Shown: piece by piece, positions 1 to 8,028 of the stretch
Layout: the number at the start of each line of letters is the position of its first letter
Numbering within the stretch: position 1 is the stretch's first letter
Assembly: GCF_900114385.1 (NCBI RefSeq)
Contig: NZ_FOSW01000017.1
Span: 1 to 64,000 of the forward strand
DNA: 64,000 bases
Direction: 5' to 3'
DNA from: Geodermatophilus ruber
Lineage (GTDB): Bacteria > Actinomycetota > Actinomycetes > Mycobacteriales > Geodermatophilaceae
The notes under the pieces: model-generated
Told to the model about the DNA's origin: nothing
What the model saw: only the letters and a program-made list of their open reading frames with translations
The model's database searches: none
Made by a program: the position numbers and the translations under genes

Positions 1-57
1 CGTCCACTGTGCGGTTCTGAACGCACGAACCGGTCTTCGGTTCGACATGTTCACAGC

Positions 58-177
58 GTTACGGCGGCCATGGCGAGAGGGAAACGCCCGGTCTCATTCC
101 GAACCCGGAAGCTAAGCCTCTCAGCGCCGATGGTACTGCCCCGGAGACGGGGTGGGAGAGTAGGACGCCGCCGGACA
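58..177 (+). rRNA. rrf: 5S ribosomal RNA
   Basis: About 118 bases match the actinobacterial 5S rRNA: the 5' strand GTTACGGCGG pairs with GACGCCGCC near the end, and the internal landmarks ATTCCGAACCCGGAAGCTAA, GATGGTACTG and GGGAGAGTAGG are all present in order. The 57 bases before it look like the 23S-5S spacer, so the rest of the rRNA operon lies left of the window. Ends are placed by comparison with known 5S genes and may be off by 1-3 bases. Confidence 0.95.
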
Positions 178-185
178 ACCATTCC

Positions 186-219
186 CCACGGGCCCCAGCC
201 ATCCGGCTGGGGCCCGTGG
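186..219 (+). terminator. rRNA operon terminator hairpin
   Basis: A perfect 15-bp stem (CCACGGGCCCCAGCC with its complement) closed by a 4-base loop sits 9 bases after the 5S gene and is followed by CGTTTGTCC. Position and stem strength suit termination of the rRNA operon. Confidence 0.85.
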
Positions 220-370
220 CGTTTGTCCGCATCCCGCCCAGCCCGTTGCCCCGCGCAACCGCGCGCCCGGGCTCTCGGCCCCGGAGGTCCGCCCGGCAAC
301 CCGGTCCCGTACCCGGGACGGGCCGGCAGACAGGCCTCCGCGCGGACGGGTGGGTGGCTGGTGAGTGCAC

Positions 371-416
371 ACGCACGCGGCCCTCTTCGTCACCTGACGA
401 AGAGGGCCGCGTGCGT
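371..416. terminator. 22-bp perfect inverted repeat
   Basis: Bases 371-392 and 395-416 are exact reverse complements around a 2-base centre. It lies between the rRNA terminator and the next rightward gene, with no gene reading into it from the right. It may be a second, back-up terminator of the rRNA operon. The rest of 220-527 shows nothing else that I recognise. Confidence 0.6.
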
Positions 417-527
417 CCGGGCTACGTCACCACTCTGCGAAGAGGGGAACCCCCGCTGTCGGGGCCGGGCACGCACGGCACGGCTAGGGTCGGGAGCGCG
501 TTTCCTCCCACTTCGCAGGAGTCTGCT

Positions 528-827
528 TTGTCCGGTCTCGGCCGTCGTCTCCCCCTCCTCGCTGCCGCTCCCGCCCTCGCGCTGGCCCTGACCTCCTGCT
601 CGGCCATCGAGCAGGGTGAGCTGGAGTCGCAGGTGGCCGCCGCCCTCGAGTCAGAGTTCGGCGACGCCCCCGAGGTCACCTGCCAGGAGGACCTGGACGC
701 GAAGGTCGACGCGCGCACCGAGTGCACTGCCGTCGACCCCGACACCGGCGAGGACATCCCCCTCACGATCACGGTGACCTCGGTCGAGGGGGACACCGCG
801 CAGTTCGAGATCGAGCGGGCCGGCTGA
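528..827 (+). CDS. small DUF4333-like lipoprotein
   Basis: A 99-residue predicted lipoprotein. The TTG start is chosen because GCAGGA lies 8 bases before it and because it gives a proper signal peptide: two arginines, a hydrophobic stretch and the lipobox LTSC, so the mature protein would be lipid-anchored outside the membrane. The mature part has two spaced cysteines (in VTCQ and TECT) followed by a run of beta-type residues, as in the DUF4333 family of actinobacteria, whose function is unknown. Longer upstream extensions of the frame run through the hairpin region and are not real. It converges with egtE. Confidence 0.75.
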   Translation: MSGLGRRLPLLAAAPALALALTSCSAIEQGELESQVAAALESEFGDAPEVTCQEDLDAKVDARTECTAVDPDTGEDIPLTITVTSVEGDTAQFEIERAG

Positions 828-848
828 CGGTTCGCGCGATCCCCGCCG

Positions 849-1979
849 TCAGAGGGCGGAGGCGAGGGCTTCCAGGTCCTCCAGGGTGGCGTCCAGGTGC
901 GGGGAGACCCGCAGCACCGGGCCGGTCATCTCCCCCGGGGCGCGTTCCCGGCCGATCGCGGTGGTCACGATGCCGTGCTCGGTGAGCAGCCGCGCCCGGG
1001 TGCCCACGACGTCGACGCCGTCCGGCGGGCGCAGCGTGGTCGTGGCGGTGGGCTCGTCGAGCGGCTCGACCACCCGCCAGCCGGCCGTTCCCTCCAGCAC
1101 CTCGCGGGCGGCCCGCCCGAGCGCGGCCAGGCGTTCCCGCACGCGCACCGGACCCGCCGCCAGGTGCTCGCCGACGGCCAGCACCAGTCCCACCCGGCCG
1201 GCCACATGCGCCTCACCGGACTCGAACGCGCGCAACGGAGGGGCGTCGCCCGGCTCGCGCAGCAGCGGCGTGAGCTCGGCGGTGAGCGCCGGCCGCACGC
1301 ACAGCACGCCCACGCCGCGCGGGCCGGCCAGCCACTTCCGGGAGGTGCCGTAGACGACGTCTGCGCCCACATCGGTGTCGACGTGGCCGAGGGCCTGGGC
1401 CGCGTCGAGCACCAGGGGGACGCCGGCCGCCCGGCACAGCGCGGCGATCTCCGCGGCCGGCTGCACGATGCCCCGGTGGCTGCCGATGTGCGTCAGGTGC
1501 ACGAACCGCGGCGGGTCGGCGGCCAGCAGAGCGGCCACGCCGTCGAGGTCGGCCCGCCCCAGGTCGTCGACCGGCAGGGGCTCGGGCACCAGGCCCGCCG
1601 CCCGCAGCTGGGCCGCGTTCGGCGCGTACTCCCCGGGCAGGCAGGCCACCCGCGCGCCCGCCGGCAGCCGCCAGCCGGTCAGGAGCGTCACGAGGGCGGC
1701 CTGGGCCGACTCCACGAACGCCACGTCCGCCGCGGCCATCCCGACCAATCCGCCGAGCACCGAGCGGCCCTGCTGCAGCAGGTCACCGGCCGCCGCCTCG
1801 GCCACGTAGCCGCCGAGCTCGGCCTCGTGCCGGGCGTGGTGGGCGACGGCCTCCAGCACCCGGTGGCTCTGCCGGCTGCACGCGGCGCTGTCGAGGTGCC
1901 GGCCGGCCGGGCGCGGGCGGCCGGCGCGCCACGAGGTGCCGAGGTCCTCGTGGACGAGAGCGGGTTCGAGCGTGGTCAC
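849..1979 (-). CDS. egtE: ergothioneine C-S lyase EgtE
   Basis: A 376-residue class V aminotransferase-fold, PLP-dependent enzyme. The N-terminal HLDSAACSRQS and HHARHEAELGGY stretches are typical of EgtE, which cleaves the hercynylcysteine sulfoxide made by EgtB/EgtC to release ergothioneine. The PLP-binding lysine is in YGTSRKWLAGPRG and the cofactor aspartate in LVLDAAQALGH. The other four egt genes are at 5045-9296, so the pathway is complete here, but egtE is set apart by a sigma factor/sortase block. A TAGCGT hexamer at 1986-1991 lies 6 bases before the GTG, suggesting its own leaderless promoter, although it also follows the anti-sigma gene by only 23 bases. Confidence 0.9.
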   Translation of the reverse strand: MTTLEPALVHEDLGTSWRAGRPRPAGRHLDSAACSRQSHRVLEAVAHHARHEAELGGYVAEAAAGDLLQQGRSVLGGLVGMAAADVAFVESAQAALVTLLTGWRLPAGARVACLPGEYAPNAAQLRAAGLVPEPLPVDDLGRADLDGVAALLAADPPRFVHLTHIGSHRGIVQPAAEIAALCRAAGVPLVLDAAQALGHVDTDVGADVVYGTSRKWLAGPRGVGVLCVRPALTAELTPLLREPGDAPPLRAFESGEAHVAGRVGLVLAVGEHLAAGPVRVRERLAALGRAAREVLEGTAGWRVVEPLDEPTATTTLRPPDGVDVVGTRARLLTEHGIVTTAIGRERAPGEMTGPVLRVSPHLDATLEDLEALASAL

Positions 1980-1985
1980 GGCACC

Positions 1986-1991
1986 ACGCTA
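1986..1991 (-). promoter_or_regulatory. -10 element of leaderless egtE
   Basis: Read on the minus strand this is TAGCGT, 6 bases before the egtE GTG. The spacing places the transcription start at or next to the start codon, as for several other genes in this window. Confidence 0.5.
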
Positions 1992-2002
1992 GGCGAGCGG
2001 GC

Positions 2003-2740
2003 TCAGCTGTCGAGGACGCCGCGGGCGACCGAGTCGCCGGAGTGGGACGGATCCCCGTCCAGCGGTTCGACCGAGACGTCGACCACCCGGTACTCGCCGA
2101 GGTCCAGGCCGGGAGGCAGTGCCAGCGTCACCTCGCCGCCGCCCCGGACGACGCCGAGCGACACGAGGTTCTCGACCGCCTCGTCCAGCAGCCACACCTC
2201 GTAGTAGCCGTCCTCCAGGTCGGCCGCGGTCAGGTCCAGCTCGAGCACGCGGGACCCGTCCGCCCGCTCCACGACCCGGGCCTCGCCGGACGCGCCGCTG
2301 TCGCCCAGCGGGGCCAGGGCGGCCGCGGCCACGGCCGGGCCGTCGTCGTCCCGGTTGCCGAGCGCGACCGCCCCGGCGCCGATCCCGGCCCCGACCACCA
2401 GGGCGGCAGCCGCGGCCAGCAGCAACCGGGACCGGCGCGGTCGCGCCGGGACCGGCGCCGGGGGGACGGCGGCAAGCGGCGCGGGGGCCGCGGGGGCCTC
2501 CGGGCGGGGTGCGGCCGTGACCCCGGTGGCCGCGGCGATGGCGTCCCACACCCGCGGTGGCGGGGGGACGGGGGTGCTGGGCGCGGCCAGCTGCGGCACG
2601 GCCAGCAGATCGACGCTGCGCTGCAGGGAGGCGACCTCCGCCCGGCACTGCGCGCAGGCCAGGAGGTGGGCGGCGTCGGTCGCGGGCAGCAGCTCGCGCA
2701 GCGCCGCCAGGGCCAGCTGCTCAGGCGTGCAGTGCTGCAC
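2003..2740 (-). CDS. RskA-type anti-sigma factor
   Basis: A 245-residue membrane-anchored anti-sigma factor. Near the N-terminus HLLACAQC gives the HxxxCxxC zinc anti-sigma motif. A single membrane segment of alanine/valine/leucine residues after PRRSR lies mid-protein, and the extracytoplasmic part (VLELDLTAADLEDGYYEVWL onward) matches the RskA C-terminal domain. The GTG start overlaps the end of the sigma gene by 20 bases and has GGAGG before it, so the two are translationally coupled. It should hold the ECF sigma factor at the membrane until released by regulated proteolysis. The inducing signal is unknown. Confidence 0.9.
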   Translation of the reverse strand: MQHCTPEQLALAALRELLPATDAAHLLACAQCRAEVASLQRSVDLLAVPQLAAPSTPVPPPPRVWDAIAAATGVTAAPRPEAPAAPAPLAAVPPAPVPARPRRSRLLLAAAAALVVGAGIGAGAVALGNRDDDGPAVAAAALAPLGDSGASGEARVVERADGSRVLELDLTAADLEDGYYEVWLLDEAVENLVSLGVVRGGGEVTLALPPGLDLGEYRVVDVSVEPLDGDPSHSGDSVARGVLDS

Positions 2741-3362
2741 CGTCCACCTCCAACCGGTTGCGAAGACGCTCGAGCGTGCGCCGGATGTGGCTCTTGACCG
2801 TGCCGAGGGGCAGCCCGGTGCGGTCGGCGATCTGGGCGTGGGTGAGGTCCTCGAAGAAAGCCAGCTCGATGATGCCCCGCTGCGGCTGGCCCAGTTGCTC
2901 CAGCTCGCCGAGCAGCAGCACCCGGTCCGCGACGGCGGCGTCGATCTGTGGGCCGCGGGTCTCCGGCGCGGCCCGCGCCTCGGCGGCGACCGCCTCCGCG
3001 GCCCGGCGCTGCCGGTCGCGGCGCACCCACGTGTCGGCGATCTTGTGCCGGCACACGCCGACCAGCCAGGCCGGCAGCGGCCCCTGGTCGGGGCGGAAGC
3101 TCTCCCGGCCGGCCCAGGCCGAGACGAAGGTCTGCTGGGTGACGTCCTCGGCGTCCGGGCCGGGACCGAAGGCGCGCACCGCCATGCCGTGCACCTGCCC
3201 GGCCCAGCGCTCGTAGGCCCAGGCGAGGGCCTGCTCGTCGCCGGCGGCGAACCGGCGGCCCACCTCGGCGTCGTCCGGCTCGGGGCCGCTTCCCGGCCGC
3301 GGGACGACGTCCGTGGTCACGGTGCCGACCCTATCCGGGCGCCGCTCCAGCACGCCCGTCAT
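2721..3362 (-). CDS. ECF RNA polymerase sigma factor
   Basis: A 213-residue group 4 sigma factor. Region 2 spans about residues 30-100, with the core-binding and -10 recognition part around DAEDVTQQTFVSAW. Region 4 is at the C-terminus with the helix-turn-helix LTHAQIADRTGLPLGTVKSH. It resembles the SigK-type ECFs that pair with RskA-like anti-sigma factors, and the partner is the next gene. The ATG overlaps the sortase stop by 4 bases (ATGA), so sortase, sigma and anti-sigma form one operon. Targets are not known; egtE next door is a candidate only by position. Confidence 0.92.
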   Translation of the reverse strand: MTGVLERRPDRVGTVTTDVVPRPGSGPEPDDAEVGRRFAAGDEQALAWAYERWAGQVHGMAVRAFGPGPDAEDVTQQTFVSAWAGRESFRPDQGPLPAWLVGVCRHKIADTWVRRDRQRRAAEAVAAEARAAPETRGPQIDAAVADRVLLLGELEQLGQPQRGIIELAFFEDLTHAQIADRTGLPLGTVKSHIRRTLERLRNRLEVDGAALHA

Positions 3363-4015
3363 CGCTCGGGCTCGGCGACGACGACCAGGTTGTCCCGGTA
3401 GCCGCCGTGCTCCGGCAGGAAGGGGCCGCCGCAGGTGACCAGCACCAGGCGGGGCGGGCCCGCGCGGGAGAAGAGGCGGTCGAGCGGGAGCGCCTGCTTC
3501 GCGATCAGCTCGCGGGACACCACACGCCAGTGGGTCGCCGCACCGGTCACGTCGGTCACCACGATCTCGTCCCCGACCGCGGCCTCCCGCAGCGGGGCGA
3601 GCACGCCGAGGCCCTGGTCGCGATCGTCGACGTGGCCGGCGACGACGGCGGACCCGTCGGCGCCCGGCACCGGCCCGAACCGGTACCAGCCCACCCGGTC
3701 GACGTCGTCCGGGAGCTGCATCAGGCCGTCGGCGCGGACCCCGACCGGGTCGACCGGAGCGTCGACGCCCAGCGCCGGCACGGCCAGCCGCACCGGTGCG
3801 GGGACCGCCGCCGCAGTGGGCGCGGCGGCGCGGGTGGGCACCGCGGTCGGGGGGCCCGCCGACGAGGGGGGTCGCCCCGGCGAGACCGGTGCGGGAAGCA
3901 CCTGCCCGACCGGTGCGCCCACCGCCGCCGGTTCCCTGGTCAGCTGCCAGGCGGCCGGGACGCCGAGCGCCAGCGCCAGCCCCAGGACGGCACCGGCGGC
4001 GGCGGGTCGCACCAT
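3359..4015 (-). CDS. class F-type sortase
   Basis: A 218-residue sortase. An N-terminal hydrophobic anchor (about residues 5-20) is followed by a proline/alanine linker, then the sortase beta-barrel from about residue 75. Catalytic residues are visible: the histidine in VVAGHVDD, the cysteine in LVTCGGPF and a C-terminal arginine in GYRDNLVV. The TCGG signature and short length fit class F, found in actinobacteria. It would join the C-terminal signal of a secreted protein to the cell surface. The likely partner is the DUF4397 protein encoded just upstream (stop at 4036, 20 bases before this ATG). The start codon is the first ATG in frame after that stop. Confidence 0.88.
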   Translation of the reverse strand: MVRPAAAGAVLGLALALGVPAAWQLTREPAAVGAPVGQVLPAPVSPGRPPSSAGPPTAVPTRAAAPTAAAVPAPVRLAVPALGVDAPVDPVGVRADGLMQLPDDVDRVGWYRFGPVPGADGSAVVAGHVDDRDQGLGVLAPLREAAVGDEIVVTDVTGAATHWRVVSRELIAKQALPLDRLFSRAGPPRLVLVTCGGPFLPEHGGYRDNLVVVAEPER

Positions 4016-4035
4016 CGTCGTTCGCTGCGTGCCCG

Positions 4036-4851
4036 TCAGGCCCGGGTGGTGACCAGCCGACGGGCGGCGACGCCCGCGGCGACCAGCCCGGCGAGCGACA
4101 GGGCCATCAGCGGGGCGGGGAACCCGTCCTCGTCGGCCAGGCCGGCGGACCCGCCGGGGACCCCGGAGGGCGCCGAGTGCGATCCGGAGATCGTCTGGAC
4201 GGCGAGGTCGTAGCCGGCCTCCTGGGAGCCCCAGGCGTGGACGATCGTCGTCGCGCCCTCGGGCAGGGCCAGGTCGGCCGGGCCGATCGCCACGGTGCCG
4301 GTGCCGGCGACGACGACGTCGGCGCTGACCGTGCCGGCGGGCACGGTCAGGGCGGCCTCGTCCGGGTTGGCCAGGCCGGGGGCGACGACCTGGCCGCCGG
4401 CCCGGACGTCGACCGCGGGGGCCGCGGCAGTGTGCCGGACGACCACCCGGGCCTGGCCGGCGGGAACGGCGGAGGTGTCGTTGACGAACGGTGTCAGGGC
4501 GGGCTGGCCCGCCGCGGTGAGGTGGGCGACCACCGTGGCGTTCGCGCCTGCGGGGACGGAGACGCCGCTGGCGGACAGGAGTGCCTCCCCGGAGCCGTCG
4601 GTGGCGTCGGCGGGGAAGAGGGCGAGGTCGTAGCTGCCGGCGGGCAGCTCCAGCGGGTCGGTGAGGGTGCCGGGCTGGAAGTCGTCGATCAGCCGCTCGC
4701 CGTTGGCGTAGACGTCGACCGGGGTGTCGGGCACGCCGTGGAGGATCGAGACGGTGGCGGTGTGGTTGTCCGCCAGTGCAGGGGAGACGCCGAGGACGAG
4801 CAGGGTGACGGCGCCGGTGGCGGCGAGCCCGAGGGTGCGGGTCCTGGTCAC
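4036..4851 (-). CDS. secreted DUF4397 protein, probable sortase substrate
   Basis: A 271-residue exported protein. The GTG start follows GGAAGGGAC and gives a signal peptide ending near ALADNH. The mature part has two DUF4397 beta-sandwich units (starting at ATVSILHGVPDTPVDVYANG and ARVVVRHTAAAPAVDVRAGG). The C-terminus has the layout of a sorting signal: a flexible stretch (GSHSAPSGVPGGSAGLADEDG), a hydrophobic segment (about 22 residues) and a basic tail (ARRLVTTRA). No perfect LPxTG or LAxTG motif is seen, so the cut site is uncertain. It is the first gene of the operon with sortase, ECF sigma and anti-sigma. Confidence 0.82.
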   Translation of the reverse strand: MTRTRTLGLAATGAVTLLVLGVSPALADNHTATVSILHGVPDTPVDVYANGERLIDDFQPGTLTDPLELPAGSYDLALFPADATDGSGEALLSASGVSVPAGANATVVAHLTAAGQPALTPFVNDTSAVPAGQARVVVRHTAAAPAVDVRAGGQVVAPGLANPDEAALTVPAGTVSADVVVAGTGTVAIGPADLALPEGATTIVHAWGSQEAGYDLAVQTISGSHSAPSGVPGGSAGLADEDGFPAPLMALSLAGLVAAGVAARRLVTTRA

Positions 4852-4960
4852 GGGAGTCCCTTCCGGGGAGGTGGGGTGTGCCTGGCACGCCTCCTTCCGC
4901 GCGGCTGTCCGCCCTGGATGCAGCCCCGCCCCTTGTCCGCCCAGTAGTCCCCTGCGGATG

Positions 4961-4996
4961 CTCGTGCTCTGCCCACCCACGTGGGCAGAGCCCGAG
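4961..4996. terminator. hairpin downstream of egtD
   Basis: Bases 4966-4976 (GCTCTGCCCAC) pair perfectly with 4981-4991 around a 4-base loop, and CTCG/CGAG extend the stem after one mismatch. It stands 49 bases after the egtD stop, so it probably ends the egtABCD transcript. The remaining 4852-5044 sequence holds the DUF4397 promoter region but I could not pick a clear -10. Confidence 0.6.
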
Positions 4997-5044
4997 GTGG
5001 TGGGAAGGAGGCCGGGCGCCCGGCCTCGTGCCGGCGGCCCCGGA

Positions 5045-6013
5045 TCAGGCGGGGACGGAGAGCGACAGGCCGAAGTCACCGTCCGGGTCGGTCCACCAGT
5101 GCGTCATCGCCAGGCCGGCGGCGGACAGCTCGGCCTCGACCCGCGCCCGGCGGAACTTCGCCGAGATCTCGGTGAGCAGCTCCTCCCCGGCCTCGAACGC
5201 GACGTCGAGGTCCAGGGCGCGAACCCGCACCACCTGGTGGGTGCGCGCACGCAGCCGCATCTCGATCCACTCGTTCGCGGCATCCCACAGCGCGACGTGC
5301 TCGAAGTCGCCGAGGTCGAAGTCGGCGTCCAGCTCCCGGTTCAGCACGGCGAGCACGTTCCGGTTGAACTCCGCGGTCACCCCGGCGGCATCGTCGTAGG
5401 CACGCACCAGCCGGTCGGGGTCCTTCACCAGGTCGGTGCCGAGCAGGAACGAGTCGCCGGGCCGCAGCGTGCCGGCGAGCTCGTCCAGGAACCGGGCGCG
5501 CTGTTCCGGCTCGAGGTTGCCGATCGTCGACCCGAGGAAGGCCACCAGCCGCCGTCCGGACCGGGGCAGCTCACCGAGGTGCCGGGTGAAGTCACCGACC
5601 ACCGCATCCACCGCGACGCCCGGGTACTCCTCGGTGATCGCGGCACCGGCGGCGCGCAGCACCGAGGAGTCGACGTCGCAGGGCACGAACCGGCGCAGCG
5701 TGCCGGCCGCGCGCAGCGCGGTGAGCAGCAGCCGGGTCTTCTCCGACGTGCCGCTGCCCAGCTCGACGAGCACGTCGGCACCGGAGGCCGCGGCCACCTC
5801 CCCGGCGCGCTCGGTCAGGATCGCCCGCTCGGCGCGGGTCGGGTAGTACTCCGGCAACCGGGTGATCCCGTCGAACAGCTCGCTGCCGCGCTCGTCGTAG
5901 AACCACCGCGGCGGCAGCGACTTCGGCATCGTGGTCAGCCCGGCCAGGGCGTCGGCACGCAGCGCGGCCGCGGCGTCGTCGGGGGCGAGGTGGCTGGTCA
6001 GCGTGACGGTCAC
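5045..6013 (-). CDS. egtD: L-histidine N-alpha-methyltransferase EgtD
   Basis: A 322-residue SAM-dependent enzyme that trimethylates histidine to hercynine, the first committed step of ergothioneine synthesis. It matches the EgtD family throughout: [29 protein letters not shown], the SAM-binding [18 protein letters not shown], and [12 protein letters not shown]. The C-terminal [12 protein letters not shown] to the end completes the domain at the usual length. The GTG start has GAGGAG four bases before it. It follows egtC by 33 bases in the egtABCD order. Confidence 0.95.
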   Translation of the reverse strand: MTVTLTSHLAPDDAAAALRADALAGLTTMPKSLPPRWFYDERGSELFDGITRLPEYYPTRAERAILTERAGEVAAASGADVLVELGSGTSEKTRLLLTALRAAGTLRRFVPCDVDSSVLRAAGAAITEEYPGVAVDAVVGDFTRHLGELPRSGRRLVAFLGSTIGNLEPEQRARFLDELAGTLRPGDSFLLGTDLVKDPDRLVRAYDDAAGVTAEFNRNVLAVLNRELDADFDLGDFEHVALWDAANEWIEMRLRARTHQVVRVRALDLDVAFEAGEELLTEISAKFRRARVEAELSAAGLAMTHWWTDPDGDFGLSLSVPA

Positions 6014-6046
6014 GGAACTCCTCGGCTCGGGTGGGCAGGGTGCGGG

Positions 6047-6736
6047 TCAGGTCAGGGGCGTCACGGTCAGGCCGTCGGGGGTCACCTCGACCAGGGAGCG
6101 GTCGGGCACGTCGGTCCACCCCGGGGCGTCGTCCCACGGCTCGCTGGCCAGCGCGGTGCCCTCGGGGGTGGTCAGCGCCGAGAGCGTGTCGCCCCAGGTG
6201 GTGGCCAGCAGGCGGGTGCCGTCGGCGGCGAGCAGGTTGAGCCGGGCGGCCGGATCGGCGGCGCCGACCTCCCGCACCGTCGCCCCCAGGGTCTCCGGTC
6301 CGCGGTCGAGCACGAGCGCGGCGAGCAGGGCGCTGTCGACGGTGGACTCCGCGTCCCGCACCGGCGGCAGCACGGCCCGGTCGACCCGGCCGTTGTGCGA
6401 CAGCAGCCAGCGGCCGTCGGTGAACGGGGCCACCGCGCTCTCCTCCAGCGGCATGCCCACCGTCGCCGAGCGGACGGCGGCCACCACGCACCCCGACGAC
6501 AGCACCGGCGCGACCGAGGCGAACGACGGGTCGGCCCACAGCGGCCGGGACGAACGCCAACGGGCGGGCTCGGGCCGGCCGGGCGCGAAGAAGCCCACGC
6601 CCCAGCCGTCGGCGTTGACCGTGCCGTACCGCTGCCGGCGGGGCGCCCAGGACTGCACCAGCAGCGAGGACGGCGGGTCGAGGACCAGCTCGGCGAGCGT
6701 GCGCGGACGGCCCAGCCAGGCGAGGTGCCGGCACAT
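6047..6736 (-). CDS. egtC: gamma-glutamyl-hercynylcysteine sulfoxide hydrolase EgtC
   Basis: A 229-residue class II glutamine-amidotransferase-like (Ntn) hydrolase. Cys2 after the initiator methionine (MCRHLAWLG) is the catalytic nucleophile, followed by the family stretches NADGWGVGF and LLSHNGRVD. It removes the gamma-glutamyl group from the EgtB product. Its ATG overlaps the egtB stop by one base (TGATG), showing co-translation. Larger open frames in this region are extensions through egtB in another frame and are not real. Confidence 0.95.
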   Translation of the reverse strand: MCRHLAWLGRPRTLAELVLDPPSSLLVQSWAPRRQRYGTVNADGWGVGFFAPGRPEPARWRSSRPLWADPSFASVAPVLSSGCVVAAVRSATVGMPLEESAVAPFTDGRWLLSHNGRVDRAVLPPVRDAESTVDSALLAALVLDRGPETLGATVREVGAADPAARLNLLAADGTRLLATTWGDTLSALTTPEGTALASEPWDDAPGWTDVPDRSLVEVTPDGLTVTPLT

Positions 6737-8028
6737 CAGGCGTCCGGCTCGTCGACGGACCAGGCCAGCCGGAAACCGCTGAAGACCTGCCGCCGGTAGG
6801 GGTGGTCCCAGTTGCGGAAGCTCGGCCGCAGGATCGAGGGCCCGACCGCCCACGACCCGCCGCGCAGCACCCGGTAGTCGCCGCCGAAGAAGGGCGCGGA
6901 GTAGTCGGCGTAGAGCATCGGCCGGAACCCCGGCCACGGGCCGAACGCCGACGACGTCCACTCCCAGACCTCGCCCATCAGCTGCTCGACCCCGTACGCC
7001 GACGCCCCGGCCGGATAGGCGCCCACCGGCGCGGGGCGCAGCGCGGCGCCGCCCAGGTTCGCCAGCGCCGGGGACGGTTCGGCCGCGCCCCACGGGAAGC
7101 GACGCCGGCGGCCGGTCGCGGGGTCCCACACCGCGGCCTTCTCCCACTCCACCTCGGTCGGCAGCCGGGCCCCCGCCCAGGCCGCGTAGGCCTCCGCCTC
7201 GAAGAACGTGACGTGCTGGACCGGTTCGTCCGGAGGCAGCTCCTCCACGACGCCGAAGCGGGTGCGGGTGCCGTCGGCGCCCCAGAACTGCGGTCGCGAC
7301 AGGGCCGCCTCGACCCGGTGCGCCCAGCCGCGCGGCGACCACCAGCGCGGGTCGGCGTACCCGCCGTCGGCCACGAACGCCGCGTACCCGGCGTTGGTGA
7401 CCGGCACCCGGCCGATGCGGAACGCCGGGACGTCGACGACGTGCGCCGGCCGCTCGTTGTCCAGCGAGAACGGCTCGTCGGCGGCGTCCACCCCGAGCAC
7501 GAACGGCCCGCCGGGCACCAGCACCGAGGTGCCCGCCAGCCCGGCCCGCCCCGGCGGCAGCGGCGCCCCGGCGCCCAGCAGCGGCGGGCCGGAGCGCAGA
7601 TTGAGCGCCTGCAGCATCGTCTCGTCGTGCTGCTGCTCGTGGCTGACGACCATCGCGAAGTCGAACGGGTCGTCGTCGGCACCGAGGAGGTCCAGCCGGT
7701 CGAGCACCCGGCCGCGCACCTCGCCGCAGAACGCCCGCGCCGCCACCGGCGGCAGCAGCGGCAGCCGGGAGCGGACGGCGCGCGGCTGGCTGAACGCGTC
7801 GTAGAGCGCCTCGACGTCGGCGGGCAGCAGGCCCTCCCGGCGGGCGTCGCCGCGGCGCAGCAGCCAGAGGTCCTCCTGCTGGCCGATGTGTGCGAGGTCC
7901 CACACGAGCGGGCTGAGCAGCGGGGAGTGCTGGCGCAGCAGCTCGGGCTCGTCGTGGTCGGTGAGCAGCAGCGTCCGGTCGCGCGCGGCGGTCAGCTCGC
8001 GGGCGAGCAGCTCGCGCGGGTCGTTCAT
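6736..8028 (-). CDS. egtB: sulfoxide synthase EgtB
   Basis: A 430-residue non-haem iron enzyme that joins hercynine and gamma-glutamylcysteine with oxygen to give the sulfoxide. The N-terminal DinB-like part holds the iron ligands: His47 ([11 protein letters not shown]) and His130/His134 ([12 protein letters not shown]). The C-terminal formylglycine-generating-type domain has [14 protein letters not shown] and [10 protein letters not shown]. The length equals mycobacterial EgtB. The ATG overlaps the egtA stop by 4 bases. The open frame continues upstream, but those residues are a shadow of egtA. Confidence 0.95.
   Translation of the reverse strand: MNDPRELLARELTAARDRTLLLTDHDEPELLRQHSPLLSPLVWDLAHIGQQEDLWLLRRGDARREGLLPADVEALYDAFSQPRAVRSRLPLLPPVAARAFCGEVRGRVLDRLDLLGADDDPFDFAMVVSHEQQHDETMLQALNLRSGPPLLGAGAPLPPGRAGLAGTSVLVPGGPFVLGVDAADEPFSLDNERPAHVVDVPAFRIGRVPVTNAGYAAFVADGGYADPRWWSPRGWAHRVEAALSRPQFWGADGTRTRFGVVEELPPDEPVQHVTFFEAEAYAAWAGARLPTEVEWEKAAVWDPATGRRRRFPWGAAEPSPALANLGGAALRPAPVGAYPAGASAYGVEQLMGEVWEWTSSAFGPWPGFRPMLYADYSAPFFGGDYRVLRGGSWAVGPSILRPSFRNWDHPYRRQVFSGFRLAWSVDEPDA

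Noticed and set aside
5012..5027. GGCCGGGCGCCCGGCC palindrome as an operator
   Set aside because: Short GC-only palindromes are expected by chance at this base composition and it has no second copy.
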